NCBI GenBank assembly: GCA_018857735.1
Contig: JABMCL010003715.1
Span: forward strand, 989,501-1,053,500
Direction: 5' to 3'
DNA: 64,000 nt
Source of the DNA: Alviniconcha marisindica
Lineage: Eukaryota; Mollusca; Gastropoda; Provannidae
A model generated the notes under the pieces. The model saw only the letters and a list, made by a program, of their open reading frames with translations, was not told the origin of the DNA and did not search any database. Below, one piece after another: positions 23,380 to 36,618 of this stretch (within the stretch, counting starts at the first letter, position 1; each line of letters starts with the position of its first letter). Made by a program: the position numbers and the translations under genes.

Positions 23380-24782
23380 AGCTTGACTGCAAAATGTGCT
23401 TGTGGTGTATGTCAGCAGATTTCATTTTTCAGCACCTCAAAATAAGGAACAGCTATTGGCTTGACTGCAAAGTGTGCTTGATGTGTATGTCAGCAGATTT
23501 TCTTTTTCAGCACCGCAAACAAGGGACAAGTTGGCAAAAGCTTGATTGCAAAGTGTACTTGTCAGCAGATTTTCTTTTTCACTTTCAGAACTGCAAACAA
23601 GGGATAAGTTAGTGAAAGCTTGACTGCTGTGTGTGCTTGTTGCGTATGTCTGCAGATTGTCTTTTTCAGATACAATGAAAAGTTGGCAAAAGCTTGACTG
23701 CAAAGCGTGCTTGTTGTGTATGTGGGCAGATTTCCTTTTTCAGCACCGCAAGTAAAGGATACTTGTATAAGACTTAAGTTGGCAAAAGCTTGACTGCAAA
23801 GCGTGCTTGTTGTGTATGTGGGCAGATTGTCTTTTTCAGCACCACAAGTAAAGGATACTTGTATAAGACTTAAGTTGGCAAAAGCTTGACTGCAAACTGT
23901 GCTTGTTGTGTATGTGGGCAGATTGTCTTTTTCAGCACCACAAATAAAGGATACTTGTATAAGACTTAAGTTGGCAAAAGCTTGACTGCAAACTGTGCTT
24001 GTTGTGTATGTGGGCAGATTGTCTTTTTCAGCACCACAAGTAAAGGATACTTGTATAAGACTTAAGTTGGCAAAAGCTTGACTGCAAACTGTGCTTGTTG
24101 TGTATGTGGGCAGATTGTCTTTTTCAGCACCACAAATAAGAGATAAAAGTTGGCAAAAACTTGACTGCAAAGTGTGCTTGTTGTGTATGTTGGCAGATTT
24201 CCTTTTTCGGCACCACAAGTAAAGGATACTTGTATAAGACTTAAATTGGCAAAATCTTGACTACAAAGTGTGCTTGTTGCATTAAGTGTCAGGCACCACA
24301 AATACGGGATAAGTTGGCAAAAGCTTGACTGCAAAGTGTGCTCGTTGCATTAAGTGTCAGGCACCACAAATACGGGATAAGTTGGCAAAATCTTGACTGC
24401 AAAGTGTGCTCGTTGCATTAAGTGTCAGGCACCACAAATACGGGATAAGTTGGCAAAAGCTTGACTGCAAAGTGTGCTTGTTGCATATGCATATGTTAGC
24501 AGATGTTGTTTTTCAGCACCGCAAAAAAAAAGGAATAGTACGACACAATGCAACTTTATTGCCAAGTGTCAAGGTTATTGCACAAGGAGTGCTTTATGTG
24601 CAGTGAAATCAAATACGTTAAAGATCCTGCAGTCCATATCATGGTCTGGTGGCCTCATGGAAACAGTGTAAAAACACACACACAAAACACACCCCAAACC
24701 AAAGCAGCCTGCAGCAATAAGTTGCTGAAAGGTTGATTGCCAAGTGTGCTTGTTGCGTATGTCAGCAGATCTGCTCCTCCAG
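23380..24782 (+). repeat. Acceptor-seeded array upstream of SPECC1L exon 1
   Basis: About 15 units of 66-98 bp, each opening with TTGACTGCAAAGTGTGCTTG and TTGTGTATGT...GCAGATT. Most then show CTTTTTCAGCACCRCAA, a polypyrimidine tract with CAG|CACC. The last unit (TTGATTGCCAAGTGTGCTTG at about 24733, then GTATGTCAGCAGAT) runs straight into the real acceptor CTCCTCCAG|CACCATGAGG. The array therefore consists of copies of the exon 1 splice-acceptor region. Open frames on the reverse strand (for example 23562-24218) are shadows. Confidence 0.85.
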
Positions 24783-24786
24783 CACC

Positions 24787-25239
24787 ATGAGGAAGCAGGA
24801 GAAAGGGGAGAAGGAGAAGGTTGGGGTCTCGGCCACCGCCACCACCACCGCCACCACCCCAGCCACCACCCCCAAAGCCACTAAAACCGCTTCAACCACC
24901 ACAGCCTCGTCTGCTGCCTCTGCTACCCCCACAAGGTCTGCTGCCGCCAGCACCCCCACCATGGGCATGAAACACTCCAAGTCGGACCACTCAGGTCTGG
25001 CGGGGCGAAAAACTGCAGCCGCAGCAAACAAAAAATATATGAGCAAAAGTCAGGAGAACCTGTCAACGGGGACAGGGAAGAAGAAACTTACCACAGTGAA
25101 GGAAGTTGATCCGTCGTCAGCAAGTTGCAAGTCGGCGTCCACCCTCAAAACCGGCAGCGGTTCTGGGACAAAGTTGGCCCAGGCGTCAGCAGTGAAGTCG
25201 GCCTCCACTTCAGCAGCGGAGAGGAACAAAGAAAATCAG
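24787..25239 (+). CDS. SPECC1L: SPECC1L exon 1 (residues 1-151)
   Basis: The exon probably begins at 24783 after CTCCTCCAG, with a 4-nt leader and ATG at 24787. Content is Ala/Thr/Ser-rich with low-complexity [15 protein letters not shown], then [15 protein letters not shown] and MSKSQENLS, like the basic Ser-rich N-termini of cytospins. Donor ATCAG|GTTGGT, phase 0. Confidence 0.85.
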
Positions 25240-28200
25240 GTTGGTGATTATTATTTTCCTTTTTTTCCTGTAGAGCCAAAAGATGTTTCAATCATTTTAA
25301 CACTAACAAGAATGTATTCAACACAGTAATATGATACAGTAATACAATACTGTAAAGAGACGGTAATGGGGACTGAGAGCACTTACTCTCAAAGGCCAAG
25401 TTAAACCTGATCGAACATATCAAAGAGTAGGACTAAATACTGCAGTGGAATTTCAAGCAGCTGTTGGACCAACCTGTGTTATTTTCCAGTAACAACAAAC
25501 ATCAGCATGTTGATGAATATATATTATTATATATACAATACCAAATTGAGAGACAGCTGACAACACCCAGCACTGTGTTGAAATTTGATAGATTCACAGT
25601 TTTCCATGCAGCTGTGATGTCTATGCTGCAGGTGCTGAGGGAGAAGGAGAAGAACTCTGGGTTTGTGAAGCCAAAGCCGGTCAAGCCTCACGGCTTGTCG
25701 ACGATGCGCAAAGCCTCCAGCACCCAGTCCATTGACATGGGGAGCAACACCTCGGGCAGCATGAAGTCCGTCAACTCCAACAAGTCCGCGTCCTCCCAGA
25801 AGTCTATCAAACGGGCACAGAGTACGCAGAACGTCAGCAAGGTGGGTGGGTCAGAGAGGTGAACTCAGTCTGTGTAATAAATTTTTTTTTTTTTAAATGG
25901 AGTGCACAGAATGTCAGTAATGTAGGCCAGGAGGTGAACTAGGTAGTGCAAAATTAGAGTACACAGAATGTCTGTTTGGTTGGTCAGAGGGTGAACTCGG
26001 TACTGTGGAGTATCGTTAAGGGTGGTCAGGGGATGAACTCAGTAATAGGGGAACTCAAACCCCCCAGTTATAGCTCTGCTGTCTTTGTTCTTTCTTCTCC
26101 GAAAGCATTATTTAGCCTGTTTTATACATGTATGTCTATTACAGGTGTTGGAAATCGTCAGTAGGCCTTCTGCTGGTACATCTTTTTCAGGTCAAGGGTC
26201 ACGTGCTATGTAAACAGTTTGGGTTCCTATTTTCAGGGTTATGGTTAGGGTCACCAGTTCAAATTCTCATAATGGACTGTCCCATATCTTCTGAACAGTT
26301 GAATATTTTTGTTCCAAACTGGGTATGCTGCTGTATTGCTGGAAACTGTGGTACATTTGAAGTATCTTGGTGCACTACCAGTACAGTAAGATCGTTATGT
26401 GTGAGTCTTATTATAAAAATGTATGTTGATCTTGTATCTTCTGAACTGCCAAACCTTTAACAGTTGATCTTGGTATACAGGTACATCACTGCTAGACAAA
26501 TTGTCACGCAAAATGTTTGAGTTGCAAGCGTAAATGTCACGATCACCATGACATTCAAATCCTCAGCAACAACAAAATGATTGGCCGGTATATCATAACT
26601 GCAGAATTCATGCAATTCTTCAGTCAGACTTGGTATGCTGATGCAATGTTTCAATTAGCATGTAAAGATTGTATGCTGCTGTGCATACGGTTATGGTTAT
26701 AACAAGATTTGAAGCCTGAAATAAATGAGCTCATGTATGCTTGTATCTTCTGAATTGCTGGTTCTTTTGCAACGTCCTACATGCTTGACAGCTTGCGTTT
26801 TCTTAACTGCTGTTCTTTTGCAACCATACTTTTGATCCATGGGTTTGTGCTGCCAATGTTCATAACTGGGTACACGGTGGGGGCTGTCTTGGCATGCAGA
26901 GTGACAAGCCTCACTGATTTTTGCCAGGGTAACACCTTTGCTGTTGCTTTTCACATGCACAAGTCAGAAACCCAGGCCTCTTTCCATGCATTTTTGTGGT
27001 TGTTTTACACGTGCACAGCACAAGTCAGAAACCCAGGCCTCTTTCCATACATTTTTGTGGTTGTTTTACACATGCACAGCCTAGGTCAGAAACCCAGGCT
27101 TTGTGCTGCCCAATTTTTCTAACTGGTGTACATGGTGGGGGCTGTTTGGGATACAGGTTTTTACAACCTTCTGTGGTTGTTTTACACATGCACAGCACAA
27201 GTCAGAAACCCAGGCCTCTTTCCATACATTTTTGCTGTTGTTTTACACGTGCGCAGCACAAGTCAGAAACCCAGGCCTCTTTCCATACATTTTTGTGGTT
27301 GTTTTACACATGCACAGCACAAGTCAGAAACCCAGGCCTCTTTCCATACATTTTTGCTCTTGTTTTACACGTGCGCAGGACAAGTCAGAAACCCAGGCCT
27401 CTTTCCATACATTTTTGTGGTTGTTTTACACATGCACAGCACAAGTCGGGCCTCTTTCCATACATTTTTGCTGTTGTTTTACACATGCGCAGCACAAGTA
27501 AGAAACCCAGGCCTCTTTCCATACATTTTTGTGGTTGTTTTACACATGCACAGCACGAGTCAGAAACCCAGGCCTCTTTCCATACATTTTTGTGGTTGTT
27601 TTCAATGCACAGCACAAGTCAGAAACCCAGGCCTCTTTCCATACATTTTTGTGGTTGTTTTCAATGCACAGCACAAGTCAGAAACCCAGGCCTCTTTCCA
27701 TACATTTTTGTGGTTGTTTTACACATGCACAGCACGAGCCTGAAGCCCAGGCCTCTTTCCACAGGCTTAATGTTGTGACTTCAGTCGGACCTGTTTCAGG
27801 ACAAGTCGCTGAAGAAGCGCACGTCTGCCCCTGCGGACGTGATGGCCTACAATGCGGAGCTGCTGGCCAACTTTGAGAAGGAGAAGAAGGTGCTGGAGGA
27901 GAGGATATCGGAGCTGACCAAGCTGACGGAGAGCAGGAAGGGAGAGATTGAGAAGTACAAGTACGAAGTCCGACGACTCAAGGACACCGTGGCAGCCGCA
28001 CAGAGCAGCAGGTAGTGTGCACACACACACACACACACTCACACACACACACACACACACAAGGTATTCTGTTCTTTTCACCATGCAACTGTACTCGCAG
28101 TGCTAATAATAGTTGTGTTTAAAGTATTTATGTGTACATTACTTCATAAGGCTTGTGTGGCAGGACCATTCTAAGTGCATGCATGCACACACAAACATGC

Positions 28201-31200
28201 ACACACATGCACCACAACAAATCAACACCATCACACACAACAATACACACACACACACAGGTATTCTGTTCTTTTCACCATGCAACTGTACTCGCAGTGC
28301 TAATAATAGTTGTGTTTAAAGTATTTATGTGGCACGCAAGTCTTGTCTGCCAGACCATTCTAAGCGCATGCATGCATGCATGTACACATGGACACACATG
28401 CACCCACACAGACATAGACACATACATGCAGGTATTCTGTTCTTTTCACCATGCAGATGTACTTGTGGTGCTAATAATAGTTGTGTTTAAAGTATTTATG
28501 AGGCAGAAAAGTCTTGTCTATCAGGACTTTTCAGTGTTGATGTCTGTTTTGTTGGGTGTTGGCCAAGACAGATCTTTTTTGTACATTATCTAAGAACATG
28601 TGACGAGCTTTATGCACTATATATAACCATTACCAGTTTCAGTCACCTTAATCCATATTAATGGTCACAGGAAAGAGAGTGGAGTTAAAAAAGAAAAGAA
28701 AAAAAAAGGAAAGTAATACTTCCTTTTTTTTTTTTTTTTTTAAATGTATAAGTTGTAGGTTGGTTAGCTGATCATCTTTCCTGTTGTTTTTGTGTGTGTG
28801 TTTTTTTGAGAGAGAGGGGAGGGAGGGGGGATGTGCATCAACTTTATGTTCATATGTGTATAGTAACACACTTGCATGATCAAAATGACAAATGACCATA
28901 TTTTCTGACTGATCATCAATGGCATGTGTTTTTTTCTAGTCATTTGTCTGAGATCTGTGTTCCTTGGCCACTGACTAACGTGTGAGTGTCTGTCTGTGTG
29001 CGTGTGTCTGTGTGCTGTGCATGTATGTGTGTGCTATTTCAGAGTCCAAGAGGACCTGGAGCAGCTGCATCACCAGAACAAGCACCTGACAGACCGCCTG
29101 AAGGAGCTGGGCATCTCCGTGGAGCAGTTCACCGACACAGAAAAGCTCATCATGAAGATTGGCTCGGGCTCCGTCAAGTCCCTGGGTAAAAGTGGAGACA
29201 GCGTCAGCGCCTCAGACTGTCTGCTGCAGCCCTCCGTCAGCTGTGACAGTCTCTCCACCGATGGTGCCAAAGGTGAGGGGTGAGAGGGGAAATGGGGTGG
29301 GGGGGGGGGGGGGGGGGGGGGGAGCGCCCAGTGTCTCCGCTGCAGGACTTGGTATCGGCTGTGACCTTCCTCTAAAAGTTCCAAACTTATTTTCCTGAAC
29401 TTTCAGAAAATTGCATGCACTTCCTGTGAGCTGTAGGATTGTGTAGTCAGAAACTCCTCTTTTTGGGGGGTGGGGCGGGAAGTGACCAATTTTAATCATT
29501 ACAGAAAATGTGCAAAGTGACTTTAAAAGCCAGCAGAATGCTTTGAAAGGTTCAGCACTTCTGACGCATGGTCTGTTAGAGCACAAATGCTGGACAACTG
29601 TGGTGCTGTTTATGTCATCGCCAGAAGATCTTTGAACTTTGCAGGGCTTGATCAGATATGGCATCGAACTGGGACTGGCAAGCTTAACCACTCTGGTGGT
29701 CCATAGTAACAAGCTTTGCGTGGATTTCCAGGGAGCTACTGGACTTTTTGGTCAAAGACGTGGGTGTTGGCTCAGTCACAGATTGGAACATTGTCTACAG
29801 CATGCCTCCATCTGCTTGGTCATAGATTGGAACATTGTCTACAGCATGCCTCCATCCGCTTGGTCACAGATTGGAACATTGTCTACAGCATGCCTCCAGC
29901 CGCTTGGTCACAGATTGGAACATTGTCTACAGCATGCCTCTATCCGCTTGGTCACAGATTGGAACATTGTCTACAGCATGCCTCCATCCGCTTGTTCCAG
30001 CACTGTTACCCGGGGCGAACGACGGGCGAGTCAACATGGGCAAACTCGGCTCGCTGCAGCGCTCTTCATCCATGACGGCCTCTGAGCCAGGGATGTCGCT
30101 GACGGACCTCTGCAGCACGCCAGAGCACCCCTCCATCCTGTCCATGGACCACAGCAACTGGGACAAGCAGAGCAACAAGAGCTGCAACAGCGACGCGCTC
30201 AGCGAGACCTCCGTGGCCTGCCTGACGGAGCGGATCCTTCAGATGGAGGAGACCAACTACTGCACCACAGAGGAGCTGCAGGCCACGCTGCAGGAGCTGG
30301 GTAAGGTTGTGACTGTGGTGGTGTGATGAAGGTTGGGACTGTGGTGGTGTGATGAAGGTTGGGACTGTGGTGGTGTGATGAAGGTTGGGACTGTGGTGGT
30401 GTGATGAAGGCTGTGACTGTGGTGGTGATGATGATGAAGGTTAGGACTGTGGTGGTGATGATGAACGTTGTGACTGTGGTGGTGTGATGAAGGTTGGGAC
30501 TGTGGTGGTGGTGATGATCAAGGTTGGGACTGTGGTGGTGATGAAGGTTGGGACTGTGGTGGTGATGATGATGAATGTTGGGACTGTGGTGGTGATGAAG
30601 GTTGGGACTGTGGTGGTGATGATGATGAAGGTTGGGACTGTGGTGGTGATGATGATGAAGGTTAGGACTGTGGTGGTGGTGATGAAGGTTGGGACTGTGG
30701 TAGTGGTGATGAAGGTTGGGACTGTGGTGGTGGTGGTGATAAAGGTTGGGACCGTGGAGGTGGTGATGAAGGTTGGGGCTGTGGTGGTGATGAAGGTTGT
30801 GACTGCGATGGTGGTGATGAAGGTTGGGACTGTGGTGGTGATGATGAAGGTTACGACTGTGGTGGTGTGATGAAGGTTGTGACTGTGGTGGTGGTGATGA
30901 GGGTTGGGACTGTGGTGGTGGTGATGATGAAGGTTGTGACTGTGGTGGTGGTGATGAAGGTTGGGACTGTGGTGGTGGTGGTGATAAAGGTTGGGACCGT
31001 GGAGGTGGTGATGAAGGTTAGGGCTGTGGTGGTATTGATGGTTGTGACTGTGGTGATGGTAATAGTTGTGACTGTGGTGGTGATGATGAAGGTTGTGACT
31101 GGTGGTGGTAACGGTTGTGACTGTGGTGGTGGTGATGGTTGTAACTGCGGTGGTGATGAAAGTTGTGACTGTGGTGGTGGTGATGAAGGTTGTGACTGGT

Positions 31201-31590
31201 GGTGGTAACGGTTGTGACTGTGGTGGTGGTAATAGTTGTGACTGTGGTGGTGATGATGAAGGTTGTGATTGGTGGTGGTAACGATTGTGACTGTGGTGGT
31301 GGTGGTGATGGTTGTAACTGCGGTGATGATGAAAGTTGTGACTGTGGTGGTGGTTATGGTTGTAACTGTGGTGGTGATGAAGACTGACTGTGGTGGTGAT
31401 GAAGGTTGTGGTGGTGAAGGCACGCATGCACGCGCGCACGCACACACACACACACAAACACACATTAATGCCAAATTAGATCTTAAAAGAGAAGCCTGCC
31501 TACCTGTGTAAAGCGGGAAGATGCAGGCCAGGACACCATTCAGTCCCGTCACACCCAAACTCAAACTTGTCAGGTCTGTTCCCAGACCAG

Positions 31591-31646
<56 letters not shown>

Positions 31647-32208
31647 ACCACACACACACACAACACACACACATAAACACACACACATAAACACATGATA
31701 AAATGTTGATGGAGAGGAAAGTTATGTCAGAGGACCAGGAGCTTACACTGTTTGGGGTGGCAAGGGTAGGAGCGGGGAAAGTATGTGGGTGGTGTTCAGC
31801 TGTGCACGGTCCTTGAAGGAGACGCTGCCTTTCTCCAGGTGACCTGCAGGATGCAGTCAATGAACTCACGGAGGAGAATGGTCGCCTGGTGGATGAGAAA
31901 ACAGTGCTGCTGGAATCGCTGTGCGCGCAGACAGAAAAACTGGAAACCACCCGTACACAGGTTGGTGGTTGATTTCAGTCCTTTTAGGATCCACCTTAAA
32001 AAAAGAAAAAGATTAAATCTGAAATGGGGATGCCTTTTCTATGGGTCGGGAAATGTTTGTCAGCTGGGAATGAAAGATGATTGTTAAAGTAAGCACCTAG
32101 CATCTCTTTAGGCTCAGGCATGGACACATTCCAAATGACAACATAAAAGCAGTTTCATTTTGTATGTCCTCTGTGTGAGTGTATTTGTGTATAAAGTATG
32201 CAAGATGA

Positions 32209-32273
<65 letters not shown>

Positions 32274-35200
32274 TTGTGTATATGTACCTTAATATACATT
32301 TTGTTGGCCGACAAGCAAAGTGTTGATTTTACAATCAGTTTTAGAAACAGTTCCTGAAAAGGTGGCCAAAAAAGACAGCTGGTTTCTCATTTGGGAGGCT
32401 GCTCGCTCGCAGTTTGTTGCACGGCACCGTCAAGTTCTATTTTGTTCATTCCGCAAGGTGGAGCAGCTGAAAAGCCTGCTGATCTCGGGCAGCCTGCCAG
32501 AGAAGACGGAGCGGGAGGCCCACCTGCTGGAGCTGCTGAAGAGCGCGCAGGAAGAGCGTGAGGAGTTGTTCCGCAAGCAGACGGAATGGTCCAACGCCCT
32601 GCGCTCCATGGAGGCCGACTGCAAGGAGTACCAGGACACGCTAGAATCCCTGCAGGACAAGATCCAGGTAGGTGTTCATATTTTTCAATAGCTTCACAGA
32701 GAGAGAGAGAAGTGACAAAAAGTAGCCGATGGTGTGTCCACTGCATTTCTGATATAAAACAAATTGGGACACTTTTTCAGTCCAGCTTTTGATGCTTTTT
32801 CTTCACAGAAGTGCAATGTTTCCACATTGGTCACTATTCTTCTCACCAAAGTCTAAGTGGCCCATATTTTTTTTATTTTTAATGTGTTCAAACTGGGGAG
32901 CGTGCTGTCGTGGTAACGTAAAAAAAACTGTTGCATTTCTTTCCTCACCTTTTTCTTCAGTGTGGTAATACAGGCAAATGTTGAAACGCTCATTCGTGTT
33001 GATGGTTGCAGGTGCTGGAGGAGCGTTACCAGACCATCAAGGCCGAGCGCGATGCCAATGAGCGACTGGTGGCGGACCTGAGGGAGAACGTGTCAGCCGA
33101 TCAGATTGAGCTGGCCAGGCTCAACACCCTGCTGGAGAGCGAAAAGTCCAAGGTCAGTGGGCAGCATTGACAGGGGGGTGGGGTGGGTTGCAGTGCACCC
33201 TTGTTCCTGCGCTGATCAAGCAGAACTCGTGAGCCTCTTCTTTGCTTGCACCTCTGTAGGGAAAAACGGACACAGGCAGAGCTGAATGTTGTGCTTTATT
33301 TTGAAGGCGTGAACCAGGGTCACCAGCTTCATACATATGTGCATATCAAGTATGTGCTTACCCTGCCCTTTTTGCCAGGTGGGTGGTAAAGTTGGAATGT
33401 GTTGCTCATGTGGTAAAGCATTCGAGATGCCATCTGCTGGAGCTTGTTTCACTATGTAATCACCTTTAACTTCCATGGATTGACCCTAAAGCTGCCTATT
33501 AGTTTCAGTCTGTAATTAGCATACAAGAAATGGGGTAATGTGTAAAAAGTTGCATGCACTTTACAGATCATTTAGTTGCAGATTTTGTTGTATTTCATAG
33601 CCGAAGTGTGCCTGGTGGTGGTTTTGAAGCTCAGATTGGAGATGTCTTTGTGCGCCAGGTTGCAGAGCTGGAGAAATGTCAGCAGGCAGAGAACCAATCA
33701 GAACTGGAGGCTCTCCTGGACCAGACGCGACAGGACAAGGCTCGTTGTGAACAGCGATTGGCCAGCCTCCAGGAGTCACTGGCCTTGTCACAGAATGAGG
33801 CCACTCGCCTCAGAGAGAGTTTGGCGACGAAAGAAGAAGAGTTGAAGGTAGCCTGCGTTCACTGTGTGCATTTGTGATACCTTCCTTACCATCTCTCTGA
33901 CATTTCTATCATCTCTGACACCTCTACCATCTCTCTGACACCTCTTCTGTTCATCTTATATATCTGCCATCTTTCTGACATCTCTGCTATTCATCTTACA
34001 CCTCTGCCATCTCTGTGACACCTCTGCGATTCATTTTACACCTCTGCCATCTCTCTGACCCCTCTGCTATTCATCTAACACCTTTGCCATCTCTTTTACA
34101 TCTCCACCACTCTTGACATCTTTCGTATTCATCTAACTTCTCTAACATTTTTCTGGCACCTGTCGCCCTGATATAACTGTCATGGTTGACTGGGCATTAA
34201 AAACCAATCACCCCCACCCCCACAACATCACCTCTGCTATTAATCTAACAGCTCTACCATCCCTCTCACATCTCTGCCATCCCTTTTACACCTCTGCTAT
34301 CCCTCTAACCCCTCTACCCCCCCACCCAACCTCTCTGCCAACCTTCTGACATTGTCCCCATCCATCTTACACCACTGCTGTCCCTAGACTGTTGTGCTGT
34401 TGACGAGCATGTGTTCGTGCTGGAGATCACTCCTCTTTACAGCTGAAGACAAAGGGCTATCTGTTCACCAGGTTGCACGGAACAATGCCAAGACGGAGGT
34501 GTCAGACCTTCAGTACCGCATGGAGAAGAGTGACAAGGAGCGGTCAGAGGCCATCCAGGAGCTGGAGACACTGCGGGAACATATAGACCAGCTTCAGCAG
34601 GACTGCGATACTTACCTGGATGAGAAAAAGACATACAGTGCAAAGGTAGGCTGTTGTTCCTGAAGTTTTTTGTTTTTTTTAATCATGTCATTACTGCAAA
34701 GGTGGGCAGTCTGTTTAAGTGGCATGTAGCCTTTTTTTGCAGTGTAAAGGTAGGCTTTTTTTTCTTTCTTCCTTTCTTGTTTACTATCAAAGGGCTGTTT
34801 CTTTGTTGTTGTTTTTTGATATCATCATCATGAGGATTGCCTTGTCTTTATGAAGTGATTGAGATCAAGCCTTGTTGCTTCTTTTGCTGATTCCTGTTTG
34901 TGTTTTTTGGGGCTCATTTTGTTACATAATGTTCCTGTTCCAACATGAAGACAAAAGCAGTTCTTACACCAAAGATGAAGAACCAGTTAAAATACATCAG
35001 AGTTCAGCTTGCTGCTGACAGATAAATCCCAACCCTCATCTTTGAAACTTGATGGTGAGCGAGTGACGGGACACACGCATTCATTCCCTTTGCTCCTATC
35101 CCCCAGGTCCAGGAGCTGAACACGGAGCTCCACACCATGCGCATGCAGAAGTCCCGGCTGGAGTCGGAGCTGAACGAGGTGCTGTCCCGGCACGAGTCAG

Positions 35201-36343
35201 AGGCGGAGGAGTGGCAGCAGTTCCAGAAGGACCTGCAGGTGGCGGTGGTGATCGCCAACGACTTCCGGGCGGAGACGCAGGAGGGCATGCAGCGGATGTC
35301 GGAGGAGAACATGAGTCTGCGGGAGAAGGTGCTGAACCAGCAGCTGGAGCTGGACAGGCTGCGCACGGAGCTGCAGGCCTTCCGCTCCACCAAGGCCTTC
35401 GAGGACTCGCGCCTCCCCAGCAGCCGGTCCTCCACCATCCTCAGCAACGCTGAGCTCAAGGGGAAGGTGGGTGGAGGAGGAGGAGGAAGCGCTTGGGGAC
35501 TTTTCATCAGGGGTTCTGGGCTGGGGATTTGCAGCAGCTTTTTGGGTTGTTGTGTTTTTGTTGTTTTCTTTGTGTGTTTTTGGTGTGTGTGTTTGTGTGT
35601 GTTGTTGTTGTTGTTGTTTTTTTGGGGGGGAAGGGTTTGGGTTGGGTAGTCTTGTCAAAACCTTTTTACCCTCAGGTTTAAAGTAATGTGAAACATGGGA
35701 AGCGTATAATAATAATAGAAATGTCTAAGGGCCCTACCTATCAAAATGAATATTTAACAGTCCAAGGCACGTACAAAGCAGTACACAAGTCAGTAATGAC
35801 AACATGACACTCAAAAACAAACAAACAAACACAAAAATGAAAACAAATTTCCTCTTAACCAGTAGTTATTCCAGTATGAGTATATTAGTCAAAAATAACT
35901 TCAATATTTCTATTTCTCTGAAAAATCATGATTACTGAGAACAGAAGTCAAACCAAAAAAAGAAAGAAAACAAGGCAAAAACATATCTGTATACAAATCA
36001 CCAGTGAGTTTTTGTTGTTGTTTTTTGCACATAACTGTTTGTCAGTTCTTGTTTTCTTTGGTGTTTGTGAGAGCCCATCACACCCTCACTCTCCCATCTC
36101 CATGGCTTGTTCAGGTGGCAGGCTGCGTGGACCGTGAGCTGGTGGGGATGCGTGATGGGGGGCGACGGGCGGACCAGCGCACCGCCAGCCAGTCGTTCTC
36201 CGTCAAAGCGCTCATCCGTTCCATTGAGGAGCAGCGCAAGAGTGGCTGCTCGTCCATCCACTCCAGTCACACCGGGTCCCGGCGAAACTCCACAGACACA
36301 GAGAGTTCCTTCACCTCCTATCAGGTAGGGTAGATGTGCACCT

Positions 36344-36386
<43 letters not shown>

Positions 36387-36555
36387 GTGAAGAGAAATGC
36401 TTGGAACGTTTATTTTGTCAACAGCCGCTGCAATGGTGTGTGTGTGTGCGTGTGATTTTTGCAGTGGAGACAGAGTAACTAATATCATTACAATCTCAGT
36501 AACACAGATGTTGACAAACCTGAATCTAAATAATTTCTCCATGTTTTCACAGGCA

Positions 36556-36618
<63 letters not shown>

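Noticed and set aside
23562..24218. 218-codon - strand Cys/Ala frame
   Set aside because: Reverse translation of the acceptor-seeded array.
26996..27778. 260-codon frame with [19 protein letters not shown] repeats
   Set aside because: 61-bp array read in rotating frames; the same peptide appears in three frames.
30441..31463. 340-codon - strand His/Thr-rich frame
   Set aside because: It is the translation of the exon 5 donor array (TGGTGATGAAGG units) read backwards.
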